From assembly GCF_039555335.1 (NCBI RefSeq), contig NC_092629.1, positions 30,501,382 through 30,565,381 on the forward strand: 64,000 nucleotides of DNA. The letters run 5' to 3'. Positions 11,979 to 24,366 of the stretch are shown one piece after another. The stretch's first letter is position 1. Every line of letters begins with the position of its first letter. The notes below the pieces were generated by a model, which had not been told where the DNA came from, ran no database searches, and worked only from the letters and a program-made list of their open reading frames with translations. Position numbers and translations under genes: made by a program. The stretch comes from Amphiura filiformis (Eukaryota; Echinodermata; Ophiuroidea; Amphilepidida; Amphiuridae).

Positions 11979-12378
11979 TTAAGGGGACTCGATCTTTTGT
12001 GCGTAATTATAGAGGGCCATGGGATTCCCGACTTACGCAATTACATCATCACATCAGTGTCTTTATTATTTGTTTGAAACCTTTCCCAAACGTTCGTGCT
12101 CTTTATGCATAAAACGGCTAATCTATCTTTACAAAACGCGTCTTTTTTTAGTAAGCAAAAGGCTAAAGATGGCATTATGAGATTTATCATTTATCATTAC
12201 ACGCCTCTGCTCAACTGCCACCGTGGCTGAGCGGTAAAGCGCTAGACGCGTAATCAAAGGAAGTTCCGAATCGCTGGTTCGAATCCCAACGAAGCCTGTG
12301 GAAACTTTTTTTCTTCAAAATTCATGATCGCATTCCGAAATGTGTCACTTGTCGGTAAATCACGTATCGTATCCTTAA
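11979..12378 (+). mobile_element. TTAA-flanked insertion carrying a tRNA-like sequence (copy 1)
   Basis: 392 bp between two TTAA copies, interrupting a LINE reading frame, so both ends are defined. Weak inverted ends are visible (GGGGACTCGA and, read inward from the right, GGATACGA). A longer relative is at 43774-44463 on the other strand. Copy 1 lacks about 290 bp present there. TTAA duplication suggests a piggyBac/Kolobok-like DNA transposon rather than a plain SINE. Confidence 0.65.
12217..12294 (+). repeat. tRNA-like sequence with intact box A and box B
   Basis: Box A TGGCTGAGCGG and box B GGTTCGAATCC both match the pol III consensus. The long stretch between anticodon region and T-arm resembles Leu/Ser tRNAs. 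The acceptor strands (GCCACCG and CGAAGCC) do not pair well, so this is a tRNA-derived relic, not a functional tRNA gene. It lies inside the TTAA-flanked insertion; its partner at about 43849-43940 (minus) has a damaged box B. Confidence 0.6.
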
Positions 12379-12450
12379 GACAGCAACTTGCTGCAGGAAG
12401 ACATTGATGCCTTGCAGAAGTGGGAGGACAAAGTCGGCCCGGTCAATTTT

Positions 12451-13145
12451 GTTTAATTTCGTGTTTAGAAAATATATAACATAAGCTTTAAAATGGTATA
12501 TTATTTGACTTTAAACTACCAAAATGGTACCTTTTTTGGATATACATGTGTCTCTTTTTCCACAAATATCAAACAGTCATAATTGGCGGTCATTTCAAAT
12601 CACCCCAAGTCAACGAGGTTCAGGAATATCCTCTCATTGTTAATTGTTGGTTCTACATACCTAGGCAAAATACAATGCTTTATAACCCACCACTTCAACA
12701 GGATTAGCCAAAACAAACAAAGACTGCAGCTATTTGATGTACACCGTTGAGTAATCTTCTTTCCTCCCCCCACACCCCACTTAATCAATGTTGTTTAGTG
12801 GCCGAAAAAATAAAGGGAACATTAAAGAGGGTATTATAAACTAATACTTTTGTTAGCCGAATCCAAGGAAATACTACTCACGAATCTGAGCTTTCGCCAT
12901 CTTGGCTGATGGCTTGATCACAGATCAACTGGTCAACTGCTTTCCCCGCGAGACTTGGTTGCTAAAGACGTATCCTTGTTACCCGGAAGTGATGTTGATT
13001 TTAGCAGTGGGTCATATACATGATCTAGAAATTGATGCACTATAGTGGGCTGATAGTGCATCTATTAAAAAAAAAAAAAAATTACCCCAATATGGTTCAG
13101 TTTTGAAATTGTGATTATTTTTCTAAGTGTAAGGATACTTTCTTG
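12451..13145. other. No gene seen
   Basis: No coding region is supported. A short hairpin GATGCACTAT...ATAGTGCATC occurs near 13032-13062. Confidence 0.5.
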
Positions 13146-13312
13146 GCGCAGTATATGACATCCCGTGTAAAGGTTGTAATAAATCCTATATAGGAGAGAC
13201 TGGAAGGCCACTTGGGGGTACGAAAGAAAGACGCCGAAAATATTGCTACTAAAAACTTTACTAGAGCCAGCAGAAAGCTTTCCACCATACAACAGCGCAA
13301 CTAGGCAATAAC
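13146..13312 (+). pseudogene. Penelope-like element GIY-YIG endonuclease fragment
   Basis: The reading VYDIPCKGCNKSYIGETGRP matches the start of the GIY-YIG endonuclease at the C-terminus of Penelope-like retroelements, including the Cys-x2-Cys before the YIGET box. One frameshift near 13225 leads on to KNFTRASRKLS and an in-frame stop. The fragment ends exactly where an L1-like fragment starts. Confidence 0.7.
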
Positions 13313-14960
13313 AGACCTTGTCTTGTTAAATATTGAAAAAGCATTTGATTATGTGGAGCATGATAATTTATTTCAAGTTTTGGAGGCATTTGATGTTGGA
13401 AATAATTTTATTCAATGGGTGTACACATTTTATCGTAATAGAAAAAGTTTCATTTCAAACAATGCGTTTTTATCTGATGAAATTTTATTAGAACGAGGTA
13501 TATTTCAAAGTTGTCCGATTTCGCCTTTATATGTGCGCGATCGAAGTGTTAAGTATTTGTATAAGGGGAAATGACAAAATTAATGGCATTAAGATTGGAG
13601 ATAAAGAAAAAAAGGTTAGTCTTTTGGCTGATGACACAACTTGTTTTTTTACATGGATATTTGGAATCATTTAGGAATCTATTTGATACTCTTGAACATT
13701 TTGGCAAACTCTCTGGGTGCAAAATAAATATGTCAATGTCTGAGGCTATTCACATTGTAAGGTTCAAAAGGAATGAATCAAAGCCATGTAGTGATAAAGG
13801 TCTATATATTTGGAAAAATATTTCTTTTAAAACACTTGGTGTTCACTTTTCATTAAATATGAATGCATAGTATGAGCCTATTTTCTCCCCGAACTTACTC
13901 AAATTCAACGAATTCTGAATTGTTGGCGTTCAAGGAATCTGTCCTTAGTTGGTAAAGTTGCAGTGATTAAGAGTTTGTTATTACCACACAGCTTATTTAT
14001 ATATTCCAATTCCAAAGGTATTCTTTAAAAAATTGAATTCATTGTTGTTGTTTTTTAAATTTATTCGAAATGGTGGAAATTACCGGGTAAAACGAAACTA
14101 CCTGTTGAACGATTACAGCAATGGAGGGTTACGCATGATTGATGTTGAGGCTTTTTCCCAAACTCGAAAACTAGTTTGGGGCAAAGCTTTGCTGGATTCT
14201 AATTGTGATGATGTTTGGAAACATTCCAAGCATTCAAAATTTCAGACTGACACATCAGCTTTATGGAAAACAGATGTTCCAAATTGTGTTCTTGCCGGTG
14301 CCATGTTAAAAAAAATACTCAACTGGCTGAAACTCGTAGGGTTTGGTACGTGTATAAGAAGAAAATAAAAGAGAATCTTAATTATAATGATTATTTCCTT
14401 CAGGATTCCATTTAGTGGAATTGCAATGTTCGTTTGAAAACCAAGAAATGCTTCTTTTATCAAGATTGGTTTGATCATGGTACACCCTTGAGGATCTTAT
14501 AATTTATTAAATCTTTTAAAGATCTTGTTCTTGAATTTGATATCTCTATTAAAGACAGAAGAGAGTAGAACTGTCTTTTGAAAGGAATTTCGATTGACTG
14601 GTTTTATAACCCCCCTAATGTTCAAGAAAATATTTTTGATAATATGGTTGAAAGCCTATTTGAAAGTGGAAAAATTGCTAAGTATTCATACACTATTTTA
14701 AAAACACAGCAAACTTTTCTTGCAGTATTGAAACTCAACTTAGGCCTTTTTACTTTAAAATGTTTCACAGGACAATTTGCAAAAACAAGTACCTTCATAA
14801 CATTGGTAGAATTGATTCCCCATTTTGTTGTATTTGTAATAATTCTGAGGAATCCTTGGTGCATTTATTTTGTGCTTGTGATAAAATCAAATACTTGTGG
14901 AACAGTCTGACCGCCGGAATTTATTGAAAGCAAAACTGGTGATAATCAACTACCAGAAAA
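13312..14960 (+). pseudogene. L1-like LINE relic (RT to C-terminal zinc knuckle)
   Basis: In order: LNIEKAFDYVEHDNLFQVL (RT palm start), a frameshift, LLADDTTCF (the ADD catalytic box), then KLSGCKINMSMSE. Next come VKRNYLLNDYSNGGLRMIDV (the L1/Tx1 C-terminal block) and finally FCCICNNSEESLVHLFCAC, which is the C-x2-C...H...C knuckle of L1-group ORF2. Many frameshifts and stops; no endonuclease part. Confidence 0.8.
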
Positions 14961-17045
14961 TGTTTGGGATTAATGTCTTATGTCTATGACTCTGAGCGCA
15001 TAATCTTATTCAACTTTTTTTGTATTATGTTTGAAGTTTTATATTCATAGATGTAAATTTCAAAAGACTAATCCCAGTTTCCAAGCTTTGCCGAAGAATT
15101 GCCGAAGGTAAAGGTAAATTGGGCAAACATTTCAAAAAGTTTACGTTTGACCCAAATGATGATTGAAGTCACTTTGCCTGCCAATCTGTTTTATTTGCAT
15201 TTCATGGTCATATACATGTACATGATATACCACTTATGGACACGTGACTTTGTGTGACCTTCAGTGACATTTCCCGATAGTAGTAACAAGGGGGTGACAC
15301 TAAATTCACGGTTGTTCTATTAGCAACGCAAATCCTATGAAACATGCCGCTGGTTTGCTAGATAGAAAATGAGGCCAGTTATCGATCCGTTATAGCTCGT
15401 TAAGAATAATTCATATTCGACCCCTTGATCATGTTAATTGAGATTGGCAAATAACAACGTTGTTAGTTTAGCGAACTTTGCCTGTTCAATGAGAGCATAG
15501 CGCGCCCCAATACACCTGGGCACAAACCAGGTGAAAACGATCCGGTTTATGAAATGGCGGACAGGTATTTCCCATCAGGCACGAGTGATATGTTTTTCCA
15601 AAAAAATCTACTAATTTGATATGAAATGACATGTTTCAATAGCAATGTCATGTTTCATAGGATTTGCTTCGTCAATAATACGAAGGAAATACGTGACAGA
15701 GGCAAGGTATGAAATACAAGTAGTATTTGAAGTTACGAAAACCTTTGACATTCCATCTGACCTTCCATCGCGGCGCCATATTCGTCCATGTGTTTGAATT
15801 TATGTTCTCAAGTAAAATAAAACACCAATCTGCACTAATCGGACAGAATGTTACTTGGCTACGAGCATGAATTATTGATTTTATTCGGATATAAAGAAAT
15901 GCACAGTTGATTACGACGTGTGCCAGCCATGCACCAATACTCCAAATATTTATGGTAATTCTGACTAATATGGTCACATGTTGACATATCATGTGTTCAG
16001 GAAATCACGTGGCAACATTTTAAGATTTCAGGCTTGTTTACTAGTTAATTGCCATTTGTACTCTTCATTATTTATCTTTGTTTATTAACAAATCGTTTAA
16101 ATGCTGATAAATCGTGGTTGGCTGCCCATGATATCTGTTAAATTCAATGTTTTATGAATGTAATTCTACCACGCAGAGGGGGGTCACGCAGCAGAATTTC
16201 ACACCACCTGACTTGGCTAGATTTCGAAGCTCTGCTCTTCAAATTCACGTAAATTTCAAAGTTTATACACTTAATAAATTTAATACGATACTATTTTTTA
16301 TATCCAACTGGTACACGAAATATACTAGCTTATTACCTATACAGAAAGGTGATTATCAGTCACTCAGCAATTTGACATGCCCGGCATATCCAGTCATCCT
16401 CCGTCTGGCTAACATGACTGTTGCCCTCTATAAGTCTGGGCACAAATTTCAATAACAATACGCTATTTACATATCAATGCGCCTCATGCTAATTTCTATT
16501 GCCACTTCCAGGCATTGTTCCACGGTAGTAAGCTCATTGGTTTATGCATAAATCAACAATCCGTGACGGTAGCGTGCACTTCGCTTTCTTTGTTACTTAC
16601 TTACGGGTCACTAACCAATGATTGCAGCATAAAGCATATGGCATATCAAAATCAGTAACCAGTTGTTGCTTACTTACTTTCTTGTCTGGTTATTCATATC
16701 ACTGCACATCACGTCTATTTTGTCCCGTAATAAACTTTTTAGGCTGCGTCTTAAATTCAGCGCCTCAAGCGGTGACCTGTTTTTAATTTAAAATCGTAGC
16801 GGCTCTGTCATTGGTTATTATCAAACAAAGCTATCACCTCAATTCTATACCAACCACGATTAGGGGCACACTTAGAAACTTGCTTGAGAAAACTTCGAAA
16901 TTCTTTTGATATGGTAATCTACAGAAGATCTTATCTGATAACACATAGGCCTACATGATTCTACTATACTATGTTAAATTTTATAAGACGGATTCAATTA
17001 TTATTTCTTCTTCACGAAAGAAAAAGAAAATTATCTGAATTAAAA
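14961..17045. other. No gene seen
   Basis: Unlabelled AT-rich sequence. GCAAATCCTATGAAACATG (15329-15347) and its inverted copy (about 15649-15667) bracket about 300 bp and may be the ends of a decayed element. Confidence 0.5.
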
Positions 17046-17123
17046 TTCTGACGGGGTTCGAACCCACAACCTCCGGTTTCACAGTCGAGCGCTTACACTA
17101 CTGTGCTAGCAGTTCTGTCAGAA
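17046..17123 (-). repeat. tRNA-like relic (His-GTG-like) with perfect box B
   Basis: On the minus strand box B reads GGTTCGAACCC, a 7-base acceptor-like pair (TTCTGAC with GTCAGAA) closes the unit, and the D-arm region has TAGCACAGTAGTG. The putative anticodon loop CTGTGAA would give GTG, but the anticodon stem pairs badly and the unit is a few bases too long. A tRNA-derived SINE or pseudogene is more likely than a working tRNA. Confidence 0.45.
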
Positions 17124-17322
17124 ATGATTTTGTTCATTAGCTCTTATTGATTACGAAATTAAGCGCATACACTTGAAATGCTATTATCGCACTTGTCTCT
17201 TTATAGCCTACTGAATCTCCAATCAATAATGAACCTTGCCTCTGACTATGCGGTTCCTATGCAATATCAGTAAAAATGCATTATACTCATGGGGGGGAGG
17301 GCACTTAACACAAATGACCATA

Positions 17323-17641
17323 CGGGTATGCTCCCCCGGAAAGACCCTCCTTTTTGGATTTCGCAGCTCCGAAAGACCCCCTATATTTGACCAAAATAGA
17401 ACTCCGAAAGACCCTTGATTTTGATAAATAAATATTTAGCTCTATAAAGACCCCAAAATTGTTCATTCCTCATATTTCTGGGATTTTCAAGCAAAAAGCC
17501 AAGAAAGACCCTTGATTTTGACTGTTTGCAGCTCCAAAAGTCCCCATATTTTACTTGTTTGCAGCTCCAAAAGACCCCCTTTTACTGGTACGCCCGCATC
17601 TCCCAAAGAACCACCACCTAAACATTCCGGGGGAACATACC
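17323..17641. mobile_element. Small inverted-repeat element with internal GACCCC repeats
   Basis: The ends GGTATGCTCCCCCGGAA and its inverted partner TTCCGGGGGAACATACC bracket about 320 bp. Inside are five or six diverged direct repeats of the type GCAGCTCCAAAAGACCCC separated by Phe/Asp-like AT-rich linkers. No coding sequence. Confidence 0.55.
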
Positions 17642-19104
17642 AACCAAATATTGTTGATGTGAATAAAGTGTTGATAAATAGAAACTAAAAGAATAGGTTT
17701 GGTACAATTTTCAAGCCTTCCTATTTATTTTATTATTTCGTTTATATCGTGCCTTTTGTGGATGTAAGGGCTTTTGCAACAAAATAAATTTACCCCTTTT
17801 CTAGAAACCATCTTTGCAATCAAATTCGAACCCATATTTTGCACTACTTTATGTAACTTGACTAATGTTTTCAAGAGAAAAATTGAAATATCTGATTTAC
17901 TTTTATTAAATTCGGCAAAATGGCATTTTTTTAGTATTTCCGAAGCTACAACTTTTGTTAATCAAAACGATTTTTTTCAAACATAGTGACCCAAAGACAG
18001 TTTCTTTTTGGTTTTAATAGGTAAAGATTATCATGGCTAGGAATATACATCAAAATATTTTGACATGCCAAAAATATTCCCCTTTATAGGCCTACCATTT
18101 GAATTTAGGCCTATCCTGACATGTTTCTACATCACATTCGCAATATCGCCAAAAAAGCTTCCCCCTATAATTCAACACCCTGGGATAAGCATTGCATCAC
18201 ATCACCCCCTCCCCCGCACCTCATTCTGGTGCGGCACTCTTTTGGTGACAGATCGAATGGAACAATAGGGTGTCTTCGGGTTACAGAGCATGTGCTCGTA
18301 AAAAGTATAGGGTCTGTGGGTGACAGCGACGCTGAAAAGGGGGGTCTTAACAGCCCTACATACTAGTACGCGTCACCTCCAAAGTGGGAGTGTCCCCCCG
18401 AATCAGTCTGACTAAACTTCTTTGATTGATGCAACGACCGGCCGTGACCCAAATTATGTAATCACTTCGATGTCGAATAAACAAAATACAACACTGAATT
18501 GTATATGTATAAACCTATATAAGGGACGCACCATTAGATATCAAGGTGGGGGGGGGGGGGCTTGGTAGTTTTTTGGAAAAGAAATTGTCACGCCATCTGA
18601 TAAAAAAAATTTGCTTCACCTCAGAGCCCCCCCAAAAAAAAAAACATTGCACCACCACGGACCTGAAAAAAAATTTGGTGGCAAGGGTGCTCCAGTTTTC
18701 ATCAGGTATATTAATTTTATTTTAGCTTCAAACTGGCAAGTATTTTGTTCGCATTTGTTTGTGAAAGGTTATTCTGTGAGTGAATACACTTGATTCACTC
18801 CACTTCAAAGATTTTCCCCAGAGTCCACCCCAAAGTCAAAAAGAAATCTATGCCACGTGATGATGGGAGCCATATGTGGGGTCAGTGGATGGATCAGAGT
18901 ATGGTTTTGGTGAGATATCCTCACATGAACCTATATTTTGAAGAAAATAATCACAAGACATGGATCTCCTTTGAAAACATTCATGAAAAAAACATGCTAA
19001 AACTCACCATTTGAACCAGAAGCGTACCGGTACTAACCAGCGGGGGCAGAGTGCTCCCTGAAAAGAGTGCCCGCAAAACAAAAAATGAAAGAAATCGGGA
19101 AGGC
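17642..19104. other. No gene seen
   Basis: Low-complexity stretches including a G12 run near 18548 and C- and A-runs; no supported coding region. Confidence 0.5.
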
Positions 19105-20896
19105 ATAGGGTCAGTCCATGTCGAAACAGATTGAGTGTACACCCACCCTCTTGGATGTTGCTCTCCTTTGGCTCAGGGGTACCTTTCATGGATCCCTAGG
19201 TGAGGTCACAAGAAAAAAATTCAAATTCCATTTCGTTTGCGAATGGCGGGCAATCAAAGTTTGGCGACCTCGACCAAAATTGTGAATTTAAGGGTCCAAA
19301 TGACAAAGTGCTCTCTTTGAGGGCACTTTCTTCTTAATTGAATCAGTTGTGATCCTCTTTTTGAATGTGGTCACTCACTGGCTGTGTCTGAAATACCTAA
19401 TGCCAAAAAAGATAGATTTAGGAATTTCGTTGGGATTTCAGAGGGGGTCAAAATCAGCACTTCGTACTGTTCAATCAAATTATCTTGATTTTGAAGGACC
19501 CATGATAATGTCACAGTGCACTTATAGGTCCTAATTATGTTCAGAATGGATTAACCATATGCCAATGTCTATGAGCAATTCAAAAAAAAGAAAAATTTCT
19601 AGACCCCTACAGAATTTTAGGCCACCCCTAAAGTGGTTCAGCCACAAATGGCACTTAAAGTCGGCAAATTTTGACCCCTAATAACTTTAGGTGTACACCA
19701 GATATGAATTTCTAGTCTTTTGCATCTGAAAGAATGTAGTTTAATGTTACTAGGAACATAAGATTTATTTTGTATTTTTTGTGTTTTAGTATTAAGTTGA
19801 CGCTTTCAAAAATAGTCATTTTTGCCTAACATACCATGCATACAGGATACGGTACAAAATGCCAATTTTAGTATGATATTTTTTTATATTTTTGATCACT
19901 TTATAGCCATTTGTATTATTTATCCTGATATTTCAAGTTGCTCTTGAGCCAAGTAATAAGAAAAAACTACTTTCTAATCCTCTGTATGGATTTTTAAGGG
20001 GGTCAAAAATGCACTTCCTGGCAACGATGCACATGCAAAGTACAGGTTATGGGGTCAAATTTTCAGAATGCTCCCAATTATGTCAAGTAATATATCAAAT
20101 TACTCGTATGGTCATGAGGATTCCAAAAATGTATAGTTTGTTATGTGTCAGACATTTCTGGAGGGCGCTATGACGAAAAATGTTCATAGGTCAACGACCT
20201 TTTGAAAGTATCAAAACACAAAAATACAAAACAAATCTTATGTTCCTAGTAACATAAGACTACATTCTTTCAGATGCAAAAGACTAGAAATTCATATCTG
20301 GTGTACACCTAAAGTTATTAGGTGTCAAACTTTACCGATTTTAAGCGCCATTTGTGGCTGAACCACTTTAGGGGGCCTAAAATTCTGTAGGGGTCTAGAA
20401 ATTTCTCTTTTTTGAATTGCTCATAGACATTGGCACATGGTTAATCCATTCTGAACATAATTAGGACCTATAAGTGCACTGTGGCATTATCATGGGTCCT
20501 TCAAAATCAAAGATAATTTGATTGAACAGTATGAAGTGCTGATTTTGACCTCTTCTGAAATGCCAACGAAATTCCGAAATCAATCTATAGTTAAGGAATT
20601 AGGCGTTTCAGACACAGCAAGTGAGTAAAAAAAAAAAAAAAGAGGGTCACAACTGATTTAATTAAGAAGAAAATGCCTCTCAAAGAGAGCGCTTTGTCAT
20701 TTGGACACCTTAAATTCCCAATTTTGGTCAAGGTCGCCAAACTTAGATGGCACGCCATTCGGAAACGAAATTGAATTTGAATTTTTTTCTTGTGACCTCA
20801 CCTAGGGGTCCATGAAAGGTACCCCTGAGCCAAAGGAGAGCATAATCCAAGAGGGTGGGTGTACACTCAGTCTGTTTTGACATGGACTGACCCCAT
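19105..20896. mobile_element. Large foldback element, about 700-bp inverted arms
   Basis: The left arm runs from GGGTCAGTCCATG (19108) to about 19815. The right arm, its inverted copy, runs from about 20203 to CATGGACTGACCCC (20881-20894). A loop of about 390 bp lies between. Shared landmarks include CTTTGGCTCAGGGGTACC, the CTCTTTGAGGGCA region, GTTACTAGGAACATAAGA and GTGTACACC. There is no transposase-like frame; the open frames in the arms are mirror shadows. It could be a foldback/MULE-type non-autonomous element. Confidence 0.85.
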
Positions 20897-23104
20897 AGGA
20901 AAAGAAAGGGGCAAGGAGCCTGTTTCCCACCAAAATTACCCCGATCATGCACCAAAATGAATGTAAAATACCAAATTTTTGCGCGCGCGCGCGCATTGTC
21001 TCAATAAAAACATTTTGGCCCGGTTTTTGGAAGCTCAAAAACTCGAATATTTTGTATTGAACCATGATCTTTCTGACATAAACATTCAGAGAACACCTCA
21101 AGGAAATATGAAATGTCCCATATATATCTTTACTTTAAAGTCGAAGCTGCAAGATAGCCTGAATAAAATTTAAATTTGCCGGCCAAAAATGTGATATTTT
21201 TGAACTTTTTCTTGACCACTTTCATGGAAACAAAAACTTACAAGAAACCTCGGTAAAACTAACGATTTACAAGGAATTTCAAGTCTCAAAAGAAAATCTA
21301 TCCGTGTTATTTTGCACACAAAATAGTTCTTGTCTCAAAAATCCAAAAGAAGAATGCGTTTTATCTGTACTTTTTATAATAAAGCTTCGGGACTTTAGGT
21401 CTCGAATTTCGTACCACGACAAAAGAAGTACAGTACATACATCTGACACAAAGCATACATCCTTTTGGCCTGATATGGAAACGTAATTAGAAGGTAGCTA
21501 TTGTATTCTAACAATAAGATCGGGGTCAAATAGCTTACAAAAGGCTCCTCCGATTTATAGTGATCTACAATCAATCGGCAAGCTGCGAGTTATTGATTTT
21601 TAACATAAGAAACTTATACCACAGGATACATTGCATGTTTTTACTAACACTGGTCACACACTTAGCCATGCATCCACGGCCTTCAAGCTATTGTTAGCTA
21701 TTGTTATGAGCATGATGAGTGTGTTCATCCATGCCTAGCCATGCATCAGAAAGTTGCCACAGTTACTCGCTATATGCCCAAGGCCAGCACCCGTACATTA
21801 TGTGTATTCAATTATGTATACAGTGAGCTACATTGGGCGACCCATGACAAGGGCGGTGCGAAGCAGAGAGCGTGATTTTCAAGTGCCCAGAAAGGCAAAA
21901 TTTCATAAATATTCATGATTTATTTTTTACTAAATAAAAAATATACATATTCATCTTGGTATTTTTGCCGGTAACTAAAAATGATTGACAGTTTTATGCG
22001 TAAATAAGATGGGTTGGAAAATAAGGTGGCGCTCGGTGTATTTTACCCACAGAAGTCCTGTGGAAACTGCATGTACGTACGGTCTAAGTCGAAAGCTGTT
22101 GTATCAAATAAGCATAAACACTCGGTAACTAAATTCTAAATGTGTATTTTGTCCCGATATGAAGGAATATTTCTAACTTTATTCACATCCCTATATCTTA
22201 ACCACGTTGCACCCAAACAGTAAACACCAGGTTGAAATCTCATCTCCTCCCAGTCGTCATAAGCGAATTATAAGTATGAATTGAAACCCTCTAGAAGTTA
22301 CCAAAGTATACCGCACATGGCGCTATTTATAAACCTGAAAGATTTCTAGCACAGGTCGAATGCGAAAAAGACGGATGTGACATATGCTTCGAGGATCTGC
22401 ATAATGCTACATGTAGTGTTTGTGGATTATAATGATGCACGTTATATTTTATGTGGTATAAATTGGGTTGTAACATTATGTTAGAGGTATTGGTACATGC
22501 TTCTATTAAAAAAGAATGAAACATTCTGTCATGTTTGCGGCTTCACATGTACAACCTCAATAGGTAGGTAATAAAGTTATTTTGATTATATACACAACAT
22601 TTTACTCCTTTTTGGGATTGAGCACTTTATTCAAAAGATAGTCTAGCTTGAATAAAATGTTGTTAATACGCTCCTGTTTTGCTGTTGAGCACTTTCTGAC
22701 TATCTCTGATAAACAGACTGACTCTGAATAGACTTTGGCTGTGTTGACACTATATGGAATGTATATTCTTTCACATTCCCAAGTGATGGTAGTACACGAT
22801 TATGTCAGAAATTAATATTTTGTTCTGGGTCTGATTATTCGGACTAATGGTAGTCCACCCAAAGCATTTCATCGTGTCGTCTGACGATTGCCTTTTAGGC
22901 ATGAAACTCAGAGTAACGACTACCTATTCTGGAAGGTCTGTTCTTTGAATTTTTATTTTAATTATATATCATTATTTTTGTTGGTATTTTTGAAAGTGAA
23001 CGTAGAAATGTAAAACAATAAAACAACTTGAATTTAATTGTATTGTGAGTGGTAAGGCATTCGGGATGTGAATTAAGATTCGGCAAAACCCTAAACATTC
23101 GAGA
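20897..23104. other. No gene seen
   Basis: A GC-dinucleotide run (about 20981-20994) and unlabelled AT-rich sequence. A short cysteine-rich frame at about 22350-22430 is discussed under rejected items. Confidence 0.5.
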
Positions 23105-23269
23105 AAGGCGCAGGATTGGTTGTTTTAGTAAATTTCCTATACTTAAGGTATAGGGAAATTTTACATTTCGCCACATATATAAATTGTACAAATAGCACAG
23201 ATAGCTAGAAGTAAATGCAAAAGACAAGGGTTCAAAGGGCTTTAACGTACTGGCCATATAAGCAATTTT

Positions 23270-24096
23270 GAACTTAGATTATTTTTCTCATATCCTAGTT
23301 GCTTCCAATGATCGCTATTTGTGCAATTTGTGCAATTGGTGGAAAGGGCTTTAACGTGCCGACTATATAAGCAATTATGACATTGATCGCCAAGTCCCTT
23401 CTAGCCGTCAGCAATTTGTGCAATTTATGCAATTTTGAACTTAGATTATTTTTCTCATATCCTAGTTGCTTCCAATGATCGCTATTTGTGCAATTTGTGC
23501 AATTGGTGGAAAGGGCTTTAACGTGCCGACTATATAAGCAATTATGACATTGATCGCCAAGTCCCTTCTAGCCGTCAGCAATTTGTGCAATTTATGCAAT
23601 TTTGAACTTAGATTATTTTTCTCATATCCTAGTTGCTTCCAATGATCGCTATTTGTGCAATTTGTGCAAAGGGCTTTAACGTGCCGACTATATAAGCAAT
23701 TATGACATTGATCGCCAAGTCCCTTCTGGCCGTCAGCAATTTGTGCAATTTATGCAATTTTGAACTTAGATTATTTTTCTCATATCCTAGTTGCTTCCAA
23801 TGATCGCTATTTGTGCAATTTGTGCAATTGGTGGAAAGGGCTTTAACGTGCCGACTATATAAGCAATTATGACATTGATCGCCAAGTCCCTTCTAGCCGT
23901 CAGCAATTTGTGCAATTTATGCAATTTTGAACTTAGATTATTTTTCTCATATCCTAGTTGCTTCCAATGATCGCTATTTGTGCAATTTGTGCAATTGGTG
24001 GAAAGGGCTTTAACGTGCCGACTATATAAGCAATTATGACATTGATCGCCAAGTCCCTTCTAGCCGTCAGCAATTTGTGCAGTTTATGCAATTTTG
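23270..24096. repeat. 167-bp tandem satellite, five monomers
   Basis: The landmark GAACTTAGATTATTTTTCTC starts at 23270, 23437, 23604, 23762 and 23929, and its first bases recur at 24096. Four spacings are 167 bp; one is 158 bp because of a 9-base deletion of the TTGGTGGAA type. Monomers are almost identical, so the array is young. Each contains CAATTTGTGCAATT motifs. Confidence 0.95.
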
Positions 24097-24312
24097 AACT
24101 TCTCGCCGGCAGGACTTGCCGTAAAAATCTTAACTCGCCGGCGGGACTTGCCGGAGCCGTATGATGCCTAGGATGATGATGATGAGGATGACAAGATGCT
24201 GATGCCTCAAATTAAGTATGACTCGGATGATTGGATATAATGATGATGCCTAGGATGATGATGACTCCAATATGATGCATAGATGATGATGACTCCGATA
24301 ATGATGAATATG

Positions 24313-24314
24313 AC

Positions 24315-24366
<52 letters not shown>

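Larger units (their letters stand above)
11678..12450 (+). pseudogene. Non-LTR retrotransposon RT fragment, split by an insertion
   Basis: The left part (11678-11982) encodes a frameshifted reverse transcriptase core: FLDISKAFDKIS, ICGSTLLWIRHFLSN, SHVTSGVP, then FTDDLVLCRRIQSS. The right part (12375-12450) continues with DSNLLQEDIDALQKWEDK, the block that normally follows the F/YADD box in Jockey/CR1/RTE-type LINEs. The two join in frame once the insertion at 11983-12374 is removed. Several frameshifts and stops make it dead. Confidence 0.75.

Noticed and set aside
12217..12294. Functional tRNA gene
   Set aside because: Box A and box B are good, but acceptor strands do not pair and the unit is part of an insertion present elsewhere in damaged form.
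19004..21101. Open frames on both strands around the 1.8-kb palindrome
   Set aside because: They mirror each other between the two arms and contain no domain; they reflect the inverted repeat.
22350..22430. Short frame with CEKDGCDIC...CSVCG, resembling a zinc ribbon
   Set aside because: Only about 43 codons after a stop, with no start, no splice signals and no further domain. The cysteine spacing alone is not enough.
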